This document shows positions 35,815 to 47,058 of a stretch of DNA of 64,000 nucleotides, one piece after another. A model generated the notes under the pieces. The model ran no database searches. It saw only the letters and a program-made list of their open reading frames with translations, and was not told the origin of the DNA. Location: positions 288,428 to 352,427 of the forward strand of contig JAYKXP010000057.1 in NCBI GenBank assembly GCA_037176845.1. The letters are read 5' to 3'. The stretch's first letter is position 1. The number at the start of each line of letters is the position of its first letter. This stretch comes from Paramarasmius palmivorus. Its lineage: Eukaryota > Basidiomycota > Agaricomycetes > Agaricales > Marasmiaceae. Made by a program: the position numbers and the translations under genes.

Positions 35815-37260
35815 GCATTAGAACACTTTATTATTGGTATCGATAATGTAACACTTTGGGTTCGAGAAGTCTAGGTAGTTAGGGATGATTGAAATGTAGC
35901 CACGTCTCGATTTCAATACATCTCCTTCAAGTTGCGGCTGAAGTCTATAGAGGAAGAATCAGCGTCGACGAGCACGAAGATGAATTCAAAGGACATAATA
36001 TGGATAACTACAACTGTCTTTCCAAGTTCTTCGTTGAAGTCGCAACGAGTAACGGTAGTACCGATCCTAGAGGAAGGAACGATCAGCGGAACGTAGACGA
36101 AAAAAGAACGACGACGCTCACTCAATGCTTGGACGTTCGCGTGCAGTCCAATTTCGATACGAGACCTTGATAGGCAGAATGAATGGTTATCCAGCCGCGG
36201 GAGGTATCTTCTTTGAATGTGTGTGTGTGAGGAGGCACGCTGGAGTTGAAACGTTGATGGACCGTAGGAGGTAGGCGTAGTTGGACGCAAATCGAGCATG
36301 TTGAAGGCCGGTAGTCTTGAGATGGGACAGCGGCTGTTCAAGTCCGTTGGAAGAGTGTTAGGGATATGTTGCTCTCTTCATCGCGGCAGGGAGGTTCTAT
36401 CTTCTTGGTAAGGACGATACAGTGTGTTGGGTGTTTTTAGAGTATGTTCGGGTTCGGCGGTTGGAAAGAGTCGATGGCTACGGAGGTCTTGCATGGTTCT
36501 TGAGGACAGAAGAGTAGGCTGGATTCGAGACGTATGTTGAGAGTAATAGGATAGCTAGAATTGTAGATGGTGCTGTTGAAATCGGCGGATCTAGGAGTGT
36601 GTCGGGGTTGTGTTTGATTTTCGTTGCGGCAAGTAGGCTTTATCTTGGTGAGGATAATATGTTGGTAACGAAGACTAGAGTCTAGAATGGTCAGCGGAAC
36701 GTAGACGGAAAGAAAAAGAAAACGCTCACTCAATGCTTGAACGTTCGCAGCGTAACGGTATAGTCCGTTTTCGACAGAAATCTGACGGGCACAATGGTTA
36801 CCTGCCTGCGGGAGGCATACCCTTTGAGTGTAAGAGGAGATGGGCTGGAGCTAGAGGAGTTTATGGACCGGTAGGAGGTACAGGGAGTAGGCGTGGGTTT
36901 GGCTTGAACTGGGGGTGTTGAAGGCCGTGTTGAGATGGGACAGTGGGCGTTCAAAATGCCGGAGGTGACTATTTGAGGCTCTTCATCGCGATAGGAGGCT
37001 CGATCTTCTTGGTAAGGATGTCTTGCTGGTGGAGTTGCCTTTGGGACTATGGTGTAGGGGATGTTGGAAAAGGGCCTGGGTTAAAGGACTTGCGTAGCGC
37101 CGACTCAGGACGGAAGGATGGTCTGGGTTGATTTGTGTGCTGAGGCAGCTGGAATCGTCGATGGTGTCGTTCAAGTCGGTGGACAAGAGGAGAGAGAGAA
37201 GCCACTTAGTAGTTCGTTGAACAGGGAGATAATAAGAAAACTGAGGCTGACAGAGGAAGA
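35815..37260 (-). pseudogene. Family C copy C5, with an internal partial duplication, divergent to A3
   Basis: Two tandem versions of the Pro/Ser-rich C exon are visible: 36341-36080 (ending SRIEIGLHANVQALSE before a GTGAGCG donor) and 36954-36730 (MNAHCPISTR ... SKTDYTVTLRTFKH). The conserved minus-strand intron after the first (about 36118-36070, ending CTCTAG) leads to the exon RYYR-like segment. The 5' exon near 37200 contains KWLLSLLLSTDLNDTIDDSS. No complete frame. Confidence 0.45.
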
Positions 37261-37371
37261 ATGTTGCAGAAACACCATTTAGGCGCCCAAGCATCGCATT
37301 TACCTGAGCTATGTATTTAGCGGAGTCGGTCAATTTATAGTTGTTTCTTGTATCTTGCCTCCTTCCCAACA

Positions 37372-37386
37372 CATGGTCAGGCCATG
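37372..37386. promoter_or_regulatory. Conserved dyad in A3 promoter
   Basis: CATGGTCAGGCCATG, the same dyad as upstream of A1. A TATA-like GATATATC occurs about 65 bp before the A3 start. Confidence 0.35.
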
Positions 37387-37610
37387 AACACTCCATGAGC
37401 CTGCTGCTTCCCTGTCTGATCACAGACATCGTCTTTCTGCAGTGCAATAGTATTTCAGACGTCAAGTAAGGTTTCATCGACATCATCCCACACAAAATGC
37501 TGTCGACCACTGCCTCAGCCTCATGCAGCGCTCTTCATCCGACATGATATATCAAACCTCAAAGCCTCATTTGGTCCACGCCCTTCCTCTCCACAACTCC
37601 CACTTCCACC

Positions 37611-40453
37611 ATGTCCTTCAACAATAGCTCTGGGCTCACTATCAACGACGGAGACCTTACAAATGCCAACCGTGTATACAACAACTGCAATATCCACAAG
37701 GTCGTGGCTACCCAGAGGACGGCGAAAAGGCGGACTATATGGGACGATGTGAGTTCATTCCGTCCTGTTACTCAAGACTATGGGCTGATCCCCTCGATTA
37801 TGATCACAGTACACCCGTGTTAAACCAGGCCACATGCGTATTGAGGAGAACGTATCCACAACCTCGGTCAGACTAGCATATCGTGATGATGAGGAAGGAA
37901 GGAAGCAGTATCGACTTTGGAAAGACGTCGACGCTCGTCGCAATATCGGAATTGCTCGTCTTCGGGGTGAAGACAGGGAAGACAAGTTTTTGTGTGTTAC
38001 ATACGATGGGCCAGATGCCCTCAAAGTCAGTTCCATCCATACCCCAGCTCTCATGTCACTGACCTCATACTCCGATAGGCATTCAGACAAGATTTCAACC
38101 AGTTTGCTCGCATCAGGTATGTCAATTGCCCTCGCTCCGACATCAAGTTTACCGAACATTCTTAGGAACGCTAATATCGCACAAATCTTTGGCTATAACG
38201 ATAACGAAGAGGGTTTACCGGCGTTAGTATTCTACAATGGTGCGGTATCTTTTATTTGTCGGCGTCTGTGTTATTCACTTGTTCAGATAGCTCTCATTCC
38301 CCTTGCACGTATTGTCCTCGACGGGGATCGGTTGACGCCGCTCTTGTTCTCGTACTTCGCCCACCAAGTACGTTCCTAATTGACACATACACTAAACAAC
38401 GTCTCAACATAGTTTTCTAGTTCGGCAGAATGCAGAGGGAACTCGGAATAGGGATCCTTGTACGTCTCCTTACCCCTATCGTCAGAATCTGCATTAACAA
38501 GTACTACAGCCCGTAGGCCAAATGTGGGTTGACCCAAGAACCGGCGCACTTCAACAAGGACTGTACCTCGAGCTTCCCCTCCTCCAGTCCGTGATCATGT
38601 ACGGCATTGGCGAGGACACAATGCCCAACACCCATTCCACCCACCTCCCCATCCAGACATATAGCAACTACGACACCGTCTTTGAATACCTCACAAGAAC
38701 ATTCCCCACTCGGACTATCCTCACAGGAATTCGCCTCGCTTATTCGGGATTCTTCCAACCCCTGGCCAACGAACAAGTCATACCTGTCCTATCATCCCTC
38801 CCTGGTGCGATATACAATCGGTGCTCGGGAGATATCATTGCTAGATTGCCGGGTGCCAGGGAAAGATTGGATTATGGATTTTTGGGGGTGGTGGGTAGGA
38901 TTCCTGATGGAATGAGGGAGAGTCAGGTTGTCATGGATGATGGCTCGGTGCGGTATGTGTGCAAAAGCTGGGTGTTGGATGTTGCTGACTGACCAGGGGT
39001 ATAGGTTTACTGTCACGTCGACGGAGATACAAGTCCTTCAGGGGATAGACTTACAGTATGACTTGTATCCTGGGGATGAATGGGGCATTCTGGCGGAATC
39101 ATGGGTCGCTCAGGCACACAGCGTGTTCAGCCAACTCAGGATTCATGAAGATGATTGTGAGGATTATGGTAAGTTTTTAGTGTCGTCATGTTTGACCCAT
39201 CTGTTGACTTGGCCTAGGTATACATTACAGTCTCATTCTTCACCTTGAACGCACTTCGCTGCACCAGGAACCCAATATTCCCCCAAAGGTCTATCTCTTC
39301 ATACGACCTGTTCCCCGTCCATCTGATGATGAAGCCATCTGGAGATCTTGGGTAGAGGGCGAGAAGTATTTCTGGTCCTTTGATCCCTTTGGGAGCAAAA
39401 TCGTGTCTGAGATCATACGAGCATGCTCAGGATTGCCATCCTTTGCTTGCAGGATACGTGCCTGGCACGCTGTTTGGTCTCCAGGTCACTACGACGCTGT
39501 CCAGAAACTCCATGTCTCCGAAGGCTTTGACTCTACCACGACGGACTTTGCGCTTTCACTCTGCTTTCCCATTCTCGATGTTGTTGGGGACGAAAGTCGA
39601 TTTGAGGATCTTGAGGAGTCAGGCTCCGATATGTCATCACTGGCTGGTGACGATCTTGAGCCACGAGGTTCGTTTGGACCAATTGCAATATCCTATATCC
39701 TCCACTTGGTACTGATAATCCTATTATTACCATAGGCGAATCTCCAACTCGGGCATCCAGCGCAAAGAAGCCGAGAACGGCTGGAAGGACTTTACGATCC
39801 ACTAGAACCAGACCCAGGCTGCAACAACTCCGAGCTCGTAAACCTGGCATGAAATCTCCTGGCAAACCCCTGGTTCTCGCAAAACAGGCGAATCGTCGAA
39901 GAGATGTACAAGCTGTACTATCGAGCAATCGGGGGGCAACTTCAACAGGCCAGCAAAGCAGAGGTAATGGGAAAGTACTAGGTAAGCTCGTTCCGCGTAC
40001 CTTGAGGTTGTTATCATGACATCGGTCTTACAGGGCATCGTTCAACTTCAACATTCTCTCGAGTTACCTCAAGACCCAACAAAGATCAGCAAGAATCAAG
40101 TTCTGAATCCTTATCATCGGTCGAAGATCATTCCGAAGCGCAAGGTTTGTCTTGCAAGCATGCTACTTTCATCTCCTTTACTGATACATCTTCAATGCAT
40201 AGCTGGCCCTTCGATGAGAACATCTACAGCTACAACGGGACGGTACCAACCCCATCACAGGGAAACAAGCTTTTTTGTAGTTCCTCACACCGAGACTGGA
40301 CTGCAACCCCCAAAGAGCAGGAAATGGAAACGCGTCGATGATATGGACAGAGTGTCGAGCAAGAAGTCTCATCAGATCGAAGACAGCCAAAACAACGAGA
40401 GGAAGCGTCGGCAGCCGAACGAACGTCCAAAAAAGAGACGTCGTGGACTGTAG
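37611..40453 (+). CDS. Family A gene A3, basic-tail form (12 exons, ~748 aa)
   Basis: Exons: 37611-37748, 37810-38025, 38079-38116, 38166-38239, 38291-38367, 38421-38459, 38510-38952, 39005-39168, 39218-39667, 39736-39981, 40034-40144, 40203-40453; joined frame 2247 bp open. N-terminus FNNSSGLTINDG. Core as in A1 and A2, tail as in A2 (SSKKSHQ, NERKRRQ, PKKRRRGL) with no membrane segment. At exon 7 the acceptor used in A1 and A2 (TTAACAG) has become TTAACAAG; the next acceptor, CTACAG at 38504-38509, restores phase at the cost of three codons. The tail's net charge and clusters suggest nuclear targeting. Function unknown. Confidence 0.85.
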
Positions 40454-40666
40454 TAAGTACGCCACGGCTGATCTTGCGGTTCGAAACAACGGTTTCGTGT
40501 GGACAGGTTATATGTTATTTCATCGTCTCTTTAGGCTTGCCTTGGACCTTTCGATAACGGTGCCTGTCATCATGAATTGTGCTGTAGCCCAAACTTGTGT
40601 ATCTCATGATAGCAATGGAATGAAAACATGCATCGATAACACCGAACGCGTCTATCTCTTTTTCTT

Positions 40667-41330
40667 TCATTCATCTTGGATCGTCGTGGAGATATTTATC
40701 TCGGCATTATACATGTTCAGGGAGACTTTGAATTTAGGTCGCGGTACAATTGTCGGTACTGTACACATGTGCTCAATGTAACACTCGGACAGTGTATCAT
40801 TACACAACTTTTTAACTCCCAGGCGTGTCTGAAATCTGGGCTGATTACTACACATCCCTCCGAGTTGCGAAATATCTAGAAGATAAATCAGCACTAGTTT
40901 GAAGGGATACGAATCGGAAGGACATACCAGCTCTAAAAGAGTCGAAAACGTGCGCCCTTGGGTGTAGTCAGTGAACTCGATACCTAGATATATTGATCGT
41001 TATCAGTCGAATGCAAACGTGAACAAAGAACAAGAAGCCCACCTCAATAGTTCTAGGCTGACCGCTCTCGACGCCTCACTCAGAGACGTGCATGGGCCGT
41101 TTTCAAGATGTCGTGTACCCCTTTGAGTAGAACTATCCCCAGGTATGGGTGACAGGATGGAGATGCCGGATTGGGAAGAAGGATGATAGTGCTGGCGGTG
41201 CCGGGAACAGCTAAAGTTACTGGTTTTTAAATGGCTTGAATAGCTGGTATTGAAGCTCGAAGTGGAACGTAGTCGGTAGCTGCTTAATGTATTGTTTTCC
41301 GAGTCGAGCAACTCGCGTGCCGCTTTACGC
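40667..41330 (-). pseudogene. Family C relic downstream of A3
   Basis: The segment GTRHLENGPCTSLSEASRAVSLELLR precedes a GTGGGC donor-like site near 41040, and a terminal open segment 40894-40667 (YLLDISQLGGMCSNQPRF...) follows, resembling the last C exon. Matches the relic downstream of A2 in position and sequence; the 5' exon is missing or diverged. Confidence 0.4.
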
Positions 41331-41957
41331 GTAGGTCCAGGTTAGACGTGAGATCGAAGTAAGCATAAGCACTCACCCAGTTCAGCAGACTGCTCTTCGA
41401 CTAGCAAAGCGATTAGTGATGTAGAATGGTACAGCAAGCCGCTTGGTAGATTGCTTTCAAGTTTCCGGGTCTAGGTTTGTTCTTGCAACCGACTTGCGTG
41501 GTGTTCTGCATTGACCTGAGCTTGGAAGGCTAGAGTCAAATAATTGAGCGGTCTCCTTGATGTATCACAGACGGAGGAACTCCATGGTGCCGCAAGTCTT
41601 TTTGTGAATCGAGAAAGGGAATGATGCCGAAGGAGGCTACCAGCAAGCCTTGATTCGGTGAATTTGGGAGCTTGAAAGTTGCAATTGTACGAGATGTGTT
41701 CGTGTACGATGAAACTGGATCCTAGCTTATCCAGACTAAATCCAAAGTCTGCGAAAGACTTGGAAGCAAGATAGTCGACCTCGACTATGACTCTTGAGCT
41801 TGAGGCTTCAAACTAGGGCTACATTTGGGGTAGCTGCAGGCAAGACGTATCCAGGTCCAAAGGTTGACGCTGACTCGAGGCGGCCGCGAAGAAGAGTGCC
41901 AGCTATCCAAGAGGAACTTCCATCGGAATCGTCCTGCAAACGAAAAAAAGGAACTCA
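41330..41957. other. Decayed duplicate of 10740-11490
   Basis: Shares the stretch around 'ggtttgttcttgcaacc' / 'gtgttctgcattga' and the run up to the 480-bp block. The small signal-peptide-like frame of the other copy is broken here. Confidence 0.45.
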
Positions 41958-42437
41958 ACATACCTCTAAATTTCAAGAAAATGTACATCGTGGATCCTTC
42001 TCCAACCAGACATTGAGAGACCACAAAGTGCCGACGCGTATACGTTGGTAGTGCAAGCAAGAGACGCGTCGAAGATGCCTGCCGCCGTGACGACTTGCTC
42101 AACAACTACGACCTCAGTCTCACAACGATACTCAAAAGTCAAGCTTAGAACGCGACAAGGTAACTGAAAACCGTTTCTTTTACATGTTACTCGCGAACGT
42201 AGCGCAGTCGTCCAACTTCACTGATATTTCTTCTCCAGCCCGTTGACCAAGCGACTGCGTATCGTTCGAGATCAATCCTCCACAAGCCCACACACAGAAC
42301 GTGCCAAACTCACTCTCAGCCTTCCCAATTGCAGCCTAAGGTCGGATCATTTCCCATTGCCCCCATCCCATAGGTCGACTATCAACGTTACAACCTCAGC
42401 AACATCGGATCTTTTACCTGCGGGATGTCACTCACGC
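41958..42437 (+). repeat. 480-bp near-identical block, copy 2
   Basis: One mismatch to 11492-11971 by eye; covers the family B first intron and flanking exons. Confidence 0.8.
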
Positions 42438-43740
42438 CCCTCGAGATCGAAGTTCATTAGGCTCGCATATCCCGGTTTTGGATCTGCAAAGGGAGGGAAA
42501 TGCAATGGATGGTGGTGTGTGGGATGGAAGCACGTTTTTGGGGAAGCACAAGCTATACAACCGCCTGAAGACTAAGTCCTACGTTCTTTCATCCACCGCC
42601 GACAGCCCTCCAACCATCCTTTCCTTATCGCTGGACACCGGACATAGAACATCCAGGCCTGCAGATGATCCATCTCTGCACGTTCCTCAACTTTGGGGAT
42701 AAATGTATGGGATAGACAATCAGTTGTACGACTCTAATGACTCTTATTTGGTCAGTCTGGACTTCTCCTTTTATCACATTTAAGGTCCTAATACTTAAGC
42801 ACATATTAGGGTCTTGTCCTCAGTTGCAGACAATCTGAACGCGGCGAAGAACACCTTTGGTTCTCTTACGCGCTACAGACCCAATATCCCCGCCATTCAA
42901 CACCAGTGTGAAGACCAACCCACGACATCGCTGGCCTTGCTGGTCTCGCTCCTCTCGGCCCAACCACTTCCTCACCCAAGCTTATCACATCCCCGTCTAC
43001 TATCGCAGCTTTAGAGCCGATATGCCGCGTATCTCGAGCTCGTTTCCAGGCTGAGCAACGCGAAATTCCAAAGGCATCCTAGGTTGTTGACTTGGGTACT
43101 GGAGCTCGTGGTAAGCCAACCCGTACATCTTGGTAACCTACCGCTAAACGCAAACCCAGCAGACACATCCCATATAACCACATACACACTACTCCCGCTG
43201 TGGGTTGCGTTGTGGTGTATGTCCGATTGTACACGCTTGGGCGTCTCTGTCTGGTGCTGAAGTGGGTGTATTGGGTGTCGGGATGGACAAGGTATGTGTT
43301 CTCAGGCTGTCTTTTCATTGTTGTAGACGTTGACTTGTCTGGATAGTTGAAGGTACGCGGGTGTTCTACCGGTTGCAATCTATACGCCCCTTCTAATGCC
43401 CCTTGAGGCATCAACGCTCAGCTTCGAGTTCCTGTCAGTCTTTGCATCGCACCAACGAAGCCGAACCGTGCATTTCAAAGCACCCGCGGAAATATTCAAC
43501 TCACCCAACACCCCCGGAGACCCTGCTACCATCTAACACGGTCCCACAACCACAAACCTCAAGTTCGGAATGCTGTTGATTCCGAACACAGCATAGCATA
43601 CATAGGTGGCTCAAGCTCTGTGCCTCAGGAATCATGCTGGAAGAGCCAATATAGCGATGGTTAGATGCGCTGTGGCGTATCGATTACTGTGTATGTTCAA
43701 CCTCAAGTAATGCTACTTGCGACGCCTCATTGACATATTA
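41990..43740 (+). pseudogene. Family B copy B6
   Basis: Family introns at 42160-42238, 42751-42809 and 43111-43162. Middle exon fragment NIPAIQHQCEDQPTTSLALLVSLLSAQP is hydrophobic like B1, but the frame shifts relative to the upstream YALQTQYP part and a stop interrupts it. The last exon is degraded. Confidence 0.5.
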
Positions 43741-43744
43741 TCTT

Positions 43745-44856
43745 TCTAGACATTCCCCCTGCTCTTCTGGTCTTGGATTTGAGAGGTTCCGAATGAAGGA
43801 CTTTATTATTGGTACCGATGTTGTACATGTAGACAAAGACTCGAGACGTATAATTAACCAGTGGCATTCTTCAGAGTTCCGCAGTCCGGCCGCATCTTTG
43901 AATAGACGATCTTCCAAGAAGGGCGAATCAGCGCCGCGTAAGTGGAAGGATCCAAGGAACGTACCGTAGGTTGTGTACTTTGACTGAATTTCCAAGTTCT
44001 TCAGATCGCGTAGTACCAACAGCGAGTATCGGGCCTAGAGTTTCGAACGATCAGTCGAATGCAGACGAAAAGAGGAAAAAGAAACGTTCACTCGATTAGT
44101 TGAACACGTTTGGCTTCCGACAGGAGTCTCTCAGAGGAACGTGCGGGATGTGGCGTCTTTGAGGGTAAGAGGAGTAAGCTGGAGCCGGAGGAGTTGGTGG
44201 ACTGGTAGGAGGAACTGGGAGCAGGTATAGGCTTGGATCGCGTTGAGGATGTTGAATATTTGAAGGCTAGCAGCGTTGACGTTGAGATGAGATAGCGGGC
44301 ATTCAAGACGTCGGAGATGGGTTTCGGGGGTGAGATGCCCTCTCCATTGCGGCAGGGAGGCGTCCTCTTCTTGGTGAGGACGATATATGCTGGGTGTAGT
44401 CATGTTCGGGATTCTGGTGCACGGGATGTTGCAAAAGGTCGATAGAGTTTTCAGCTTTGGGGGTCTTGAGCCGGACAAGATGACGGAAGAATGGCCTGGA
44501 GTCCGGCTGTAGGTTGGGAATTGTAGCATAGTTGGAATTGTAGATGGTATTGTTGAAATCGAAGGTAGCGAGTCATTGACAGTGCTACAGGTGCGAAAAT
44601 GGCGGATCCCAAAGGACAGGCAGAAAGATAAATGTCGGCGGTGCAATAAGCGGCTAAAGTTATTGGTCTTTGAACAACTTGAGTGGCTGGAATTGACGTG
44701 GAATGTTGGTCATCGGTTCAACAACTTGGGGATCTGGAGGACAGTCGGATTTTCAGGGAGATTGGAGACTGTAAGGATTGCAATGAGGATTATGCAGTAG
44801 AGTAATATCCGAGACGTACATATAGAAAACCACGATGATTTGCGTAGCTGGTGCCA
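43745..44856 (-). pseudogene. Family C copy C6
   Basis: First exon MAPATQIIVVFYM at about 44856 with a GTACGTCTCGG donor and TTACAG acceptor (about 44820-44770). A long Pro/Ser/Leu-rich frame 44131-44646 stays open for 171 codons. The exon ending SKYTTYG precedes a GTACGTTCC donor near 43965. Some joins are out of frame, so I treat it as decayed. Converges on B6. Confidence 0.5.
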
Positions 44857-44859
44857 TGC

Positions 44860-46740
44860 TAGTGGACGAAAAGGATGTAAGCCTGGTGGTCAGAAAGAAA
44901 GAGCCGCGTCGGAGTTATCGCCGAAACACCTTGACTCCAACGACAACTCTTGCTTTCTTACGCTCTCTGATTCCCTCATCTTCTTTTGAAATATTGGTAC
45001 AGGTTTAGAACGCCATAGCATAGGCTACAGTACGTATAGCTTACAAGTCTCGTCAACGCAACACTGACTCAACACCATCACTCCCAGTTTATCAACAAGA
45101 GCCTACCCTACACAAGATCCAATACCAACAAACCCATATCGATGAAAAAATGCCTGCGCAGTGTATCATTTATTCGTAAGTTTACATCTCCTTCTCCCAT
45201 TTTTCCTACTAATCGACTTTGACGGCAGCTTTTACTCCAATACAGCCCTTCCAAGCTCCTTACTCCTGCTCTTCCTCTCCGCGTAGCCCTTCCTCTCGCA
45301 TACCCATCTCCCCTTGTCACCACCAGCACCACCTACCTCCTCAAACTACCGTACCCTAGAGCGGCCTCCTACATCCTTTGCACCTAAGTGCTATAGTAGA
45401 GACGCGTTTTCGTGGAACACCGCAAGCTTGCTGCAAGCTAGTAGATCGTGAGGAAGCTCCGCTGAGCTATCACAAATCTCGCCATGACCGTGACGCACTG
45501 TTGCGGGGGAAATGGCTCATTTCGTCCTCTAGAGGCATACCATCATGCAAACTGGTGGATGACAGCACCGAAGGATCTATGAAGCTATAATATGGGCCAC
45601 GAACGATACACACCTCAAACGACACATTCCGATCTCCCAAAAATCCCTGGTTCTATGGTAGTCGTGCTTAACAAGGGCTGATGGAAGTGCACGGTGTGTA
45701 GTCAGACTCGCCCTGCCAATTAGTTTTTTTTTCAACTGAAAATTTTTACCGTAGGTGCTTGACCTGAAGTTCCTCGTATATCGAAGAACAAGATACCCGG
45801 AAAGTAGCCCGAGACTCACGCCGTTTCATCGTCTTCCCTTCACCTCAGTACACACAGTAATCCGACGCGTTTGGCTGGCCCATAGTCACGCTCGGTGTCG
45901 ACTTGGAGGTGCTCCGCATTCTATCCCAGACTAGAGCTCTGCAGAGTGGCGAGACGCGGCTCGCGACATTGATATCGGCAAATATCAACACCTCGATGAT
46001 GTATTGAATGGTCGCTGCTCTCAGTAACTCTCTACATCGAGGAGACTGCGTAGAGCTTGGTCCGCGCTACCAGGCCAATTCCTATTCAGTCTACGCTCCT
46101 ACTCTCGGCGGGGGGCTCTCAGCTCAACATCCAGACGGCCCCAATATATTCTTCCCATACCTATGATGGATTGGTGGATTGCGACAAGTCCTTGCTTACC
46201 GCGATGTTGACAGTTTGGCGTCCGCTTCTCCCGTTCCTCGACTCCCCTGGCATTATGGAAGATCCATCATCGGAAATATCTTTCCTCCGAACAGTATTGA
46301 TCTTTCGTTCTCCATCCTCAGACCTCAATGTCATCTCGCAGGCGGTAGCCAGACTCACACGCAGAAGCTACAAATGGCTCTTGTCGGCATTCGGAGGTAT
46401 AGGCGGTAAACATAGCACAAAGATCGATTCTTCTGCATACAAGGGCGATATCGCCTTTCCCATGACACCCGCATCATTATGTTTACTTTCGCCGGCTCAA
46501 TCACGACTCAGATGTCACCATCGATTTGCCGTGCAGCTCCTTACTTTGTCGCCGGACTACACTTCCTCGCCCATCTACCTGCTTATGGTGCATACGATAG
46601 GGCTACTCCTATAAGGCCCTAGCCGCTGGAGAACGTCTGCGCGGTGATATGAAGGCACATATCTTCTGCGTTGCGTTGTTTTCGAGCTCCTCCAGCATTC
46701 CACTGGAACGGAATTCACCAAGTTCACCCTGACCTTCCTG
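44860..46740. other. Duplicated decayed segment (copy 2)
   Basis: Paralogous to 14360-15920. A plus-strand frame of 185 codons (46057-46614) is open here but not in the other copy, so I do not call it a gene. Confidence 0.35.
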
Positions 46741-46743
46741 ACG

Positions 46744-47058
46744 TCAAAGGAAGCGTCGATTCTTCGTACCTTCTGTCAACCACAGCCTAGCATATCGGCA
46801 GCAAAGACACTTGCAAGGCCCACCATGAGATTCCGGATAGGCCTCTAGAGTGAAGAAATCACGCCATGGTCTGCGTTGGAATGGCTCGAGAGGAGGTGGA
46901 AGGTAGGGCTTCAAACGAGGAAGCTTGAAGAGCTTTTTGAAGTCCAGATCGAGCGTAGAAGTAGGGGTGTATGTTGGTGTGCAAAAGGCGAGGAGCAGAT
47001 CAAGTGCCTGCCGGCTCCATTTTGGTGACGACTTCCTCGATTTGTGCTCAACAACCAT
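46744..47058 (-). other. Open minus-strand segment upstream of B7
   Basis: A 104-codon frame, Lys/Arg/Pro-rich (PLEPFQRRPWRDFFTLEAYP), overlaps the presumed promoter of B7. A similar but diverged segment occurs at 33936-34181. It could be a divergent exon; not recognised. Confidence 0.25.

Noticed and set aside
44131..44646. 171-codon minus ORF as a complete gene
   Set aside because: It reads through a family C exon only; first exon and downstream exons are not in frame, so it is kept as part of relic C6.
46057..46614. 185-codon plus-strand ORF
   Set aside because: Not open in the paralogous segment near 15550-15940 and has no recognisable domain; probably chance in a decayed repeat.
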